Shown here one piece after another: positions 62,441 to 64,000 of a DNA stretch of 64,000 bases; the first letter of the stretch is position 1, and each line of letters opens with the position of its first letter. The notes under the pieces are model-generated. The model searched no databases. It was given only the letters and a program-made list of their open reading frames with translations, and was not told the origin of the DNA. The DNA is from JAHDHW01 sp963793295 (GTDB lineage Bacteria; Bacteroidota; Bacteroidia; Chitinophagales; Saprospiraceae). Location of the stretch: NCBI GenBank assembly GCA_963793295.1, contig CAWBZX010000044.1, forward strand, positions 31,368 through 95,367. Reading direction: 5' to 3'. Position numbers and translations under genes: made by a program.

Positions 62441-62789
62441 AATATTTGATTTTGATTGGTTGGTTTGTTTGAAAATTTTATTCAATTTCTCCGTGTTACT
62501 ATTTATGAGATCACAAAGGAATTGGTATCCTATCAATATTTTACCTTTCCCGCTATTACGTTTTTTATTTTACTAAAATTTCTTGGTCAAAACCAATAGC
62601 GGGAAGATACTAATAACATTTCATTCAACTAAATGATTTAATGTTCTTATAATAAGAATAGCCTTCATTTTAAAATAAAAATCAGCCAATAACATGACTT
62701 TTATCATTTAACGGAAAAAGAAATCTGGGTAGATTAAGAGACGCATAGGTTCATCAAATTATAACAATGATCCATTTTTAAGCGAAAAA
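62441..62789. other. Divergent promoter region
   Basis: About 350 bases between the minus-strand ABM/ArsR/SRPBCC genes and the plus-strand GAF gene. No gene or clear operator seen. Confidence 0.5.
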
Positions 62790-64000
62790 ATGAAAATAAA
62801 AAAGATGAAAGCTCCGGATATCAAAATAAAATCAGGCGCCGAACCTAAAAAATATCATGCAGTAACAAATATTTTCGAACTATTTGGCGTAGCAAAATTT
62901 CCTTATCAAACCAAAATAAGTTTCGTTCCTTTAATCCATTATTGGAAGGAAAAATTAGAGAGTGAAAACAGGATCGAACAAATGATCGCTACCAAAATTT
63001 GTGCTGAATTAGAAAAGGTACCAGCGTTATCAGAAGGTCCCATCACAAGCCTGGATGTTTTAAACGGATGCGAAGTTTTAATTGAATTGCTGACTTCTGC
63101 ATTTATCCCTTTCCAAAATGAGGACAATTTAATTCGTATATCAGGTCCATTTAACACCTTTCCTTTTTACGATTCCCCATCACTGGATAAACTTCTAAAA
63201 ACGAAATCTACTAGCATAAGTGTGGATAAAGAGCCTTCACAAATTTTTCAATTTACAATTTACAGAACAGGCTGCCTGATTTTAAATCAATTTTATGGAC
63301 AGGATTTAGGGCTGGATCCGCCCTATATTTTTTCTGTCAAGCATGAAAATTCTCTCTTGGAAAAGCATTTCCAAATTGAAATAGATTCCAGATTTATTGA
63401 AGTGAAGCCACTAAAACCGTTGAAAAAACTAAGCCTTGCAAGAATCCAACAATTGTTAAGCAATGTTTATGATGTAGACTTATGGCTCAAATACCTTCCT
63501 CCTTCCAATTTTGAGATACAAGGCGTGATTGCTACTATTCTCAATGAAATAACTTTAAACGAAACGCTTTCAAGAATCAAAGACAGGCTACTTAAAAAGG
63601 ATGCTTTGGTCAGTAAAGAAAACATCAAACTACTGGAATCGAAGTTGTCTACTATATTTGATCAAAAGGATTTGACGTTGGGTATTTGCACCTTAGATTA
63701 TCCAAAATTAGAAAAATCCGCTATCAAGTATGGAATCAGGCATGGCTGTTTATCGCATAAATACTCCCACCTGATATCCAAAAAAAACCAGGGATCTGTT
63801 TATGAATTGGCTTGTAAAAAAAGAGAACCTATCATCATTGAAGATCTTTCTAAATTTCCAAATCCAACTCATATTGAGTCAGAATTGCTCGAACAGGACA
63901 TTAAAAGTATGATCATTGCACCATTGTTAAATAAGAATAATGAGGTCATTGGTTTGCTCGAGATAGGATCCCCCAATGCTTATGGTTTGAACAGTCTCTT
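62790..64000 (+). CDS. GAF-domain protein, truncated by the window end
   Basis: The frame is open from the ATG at 62790 to the end of the window (more than 400 residues). The N-terminal part (VTNIFELFGVAKFPYQTKIS, then SLDVLNGCEVLIELL) has no domain I know. From about residue 330 the pattern YELACKKREPIIIEDLSKFP, then SMIIAPLLNKNNEVIGLLEI matches a GAF domain. GAF domains bind cyclic nucleotides or other small ligands, and the rest of the protein, possibly a kinase or output domain, lies beyond the window. Confidence 0.82.
   Translation, partial: MKIKKMKAPDIKIKSGAEPKKYHAVTNIFELFGVAKFPYQTKISFVPLIHYWKEKLESENRIEQMIATKICAELEKVPALSEGPITSLDVLNGCEVLIELLTSAFIPFQNEDNLIRISGPFNTFPFYDSPSLDKLLKTKSTSISVDKEPSQIFQFTIYRTGCLILNQFYGQDLGLDPPYIFSVKHENSLLEKHFQIEIDSRFIEVKPLKPLKKLSLARIQQLLSNVYDVDLWLKYLPPSNFEIQGVIATILNEITLNETLSRIKDRLLKKDALVSKENIKLLESKLSTIFDQKDLTLGICTLDYPKLEKSAIKYGIRHGCLSHKYSHLISKKNQGSVYELACKKREPIIIEDLSKFPNPTHIESELLEQDIKSMIIAPLLNKNNEVIGLLEIGSPNAYGLNSL

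Overview
The window looks like chromosomal DNA of a Bacteroidota bacterium, most likely of the Saprospiraceae or a close relative. Four things point there. The DNA is AT-rich and genes lack clear Shine-Dalgarno sites. Two large secreted proteins end in type IX secretion (T9SS) C-terminal sorting domains. One protein has an effector-associated domain typical of these genomes. A crtD-cruF-crtY cluster fits monocyclic (saproxanthin/myxol-type) carotenoids. I found no rRNA, tRNA, CRISPR array, prophage, insertion sequence or integron integrase.

Layout. 0.1-4.7 kb: a small membrane protein, an orphan lipoprotein and pckA. 4.7-8.2 kb: a GT-C/TPR membrane protein and an SRPBCC protein, each closed by a long hairpin repeat. 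8.4-19.5 kb: three TonB_C-like paralogues and two giant T9SS cargo proteins. 19.5-29.3 kb: an accessory array of small genes (hydrolases, ClbS/DfsB proteins, lipoproteins, an EAD-receiver protein) separated by the same hairpin repeat. 29.3-41.5 kb: mixed genes (acetyltransferase, methyltransferase, RRM and cold-shock proteins, Qnr-like pentapeptide protein, RluF, lipase, HxlR regulator, adenylate cyclase, MscS). 42-51 kb: central metabolism and energy (NDH-2, MtfA-like peptidase, PPK2, HAD, gnd-zwf-pgl). 51-56.5 kb: ECF sigma factor, PepSY protein, two-component pair, aspartoacylase-like enzyme. 56.5-60 kb: carotenoid operon. 60-64 kb: a broken dehydrogenase, a VOC protein, an ArsR/SRPBCC/ABM group and a truncated GAF protein.

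The most interesting signal is a dispersed 65-140 bp imperfect palindrome. I find 15 full or partial copies, all in the same orientation, usually just after a stop codon. Its architecture resembles an integron attC site: outer AAC...GTT boxes, then GGCTAT/ATAGCC, then GCCAGC/GCTGGC arms separated by unpaired spacers, then a variable inner hairpin. The right flank of the copy at 7390-7506 is an exact 10-base reverse complement of the left flank of the next copy at 8044-8159, which is expected if the DNA between them once circulated as a cassette. Other neighbouring pairs match less well, and some copies match their own opposite end instead. The cassette-array reading is therefore an inference. 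It may be an integrase-less attC cluster or an undescribed element family.
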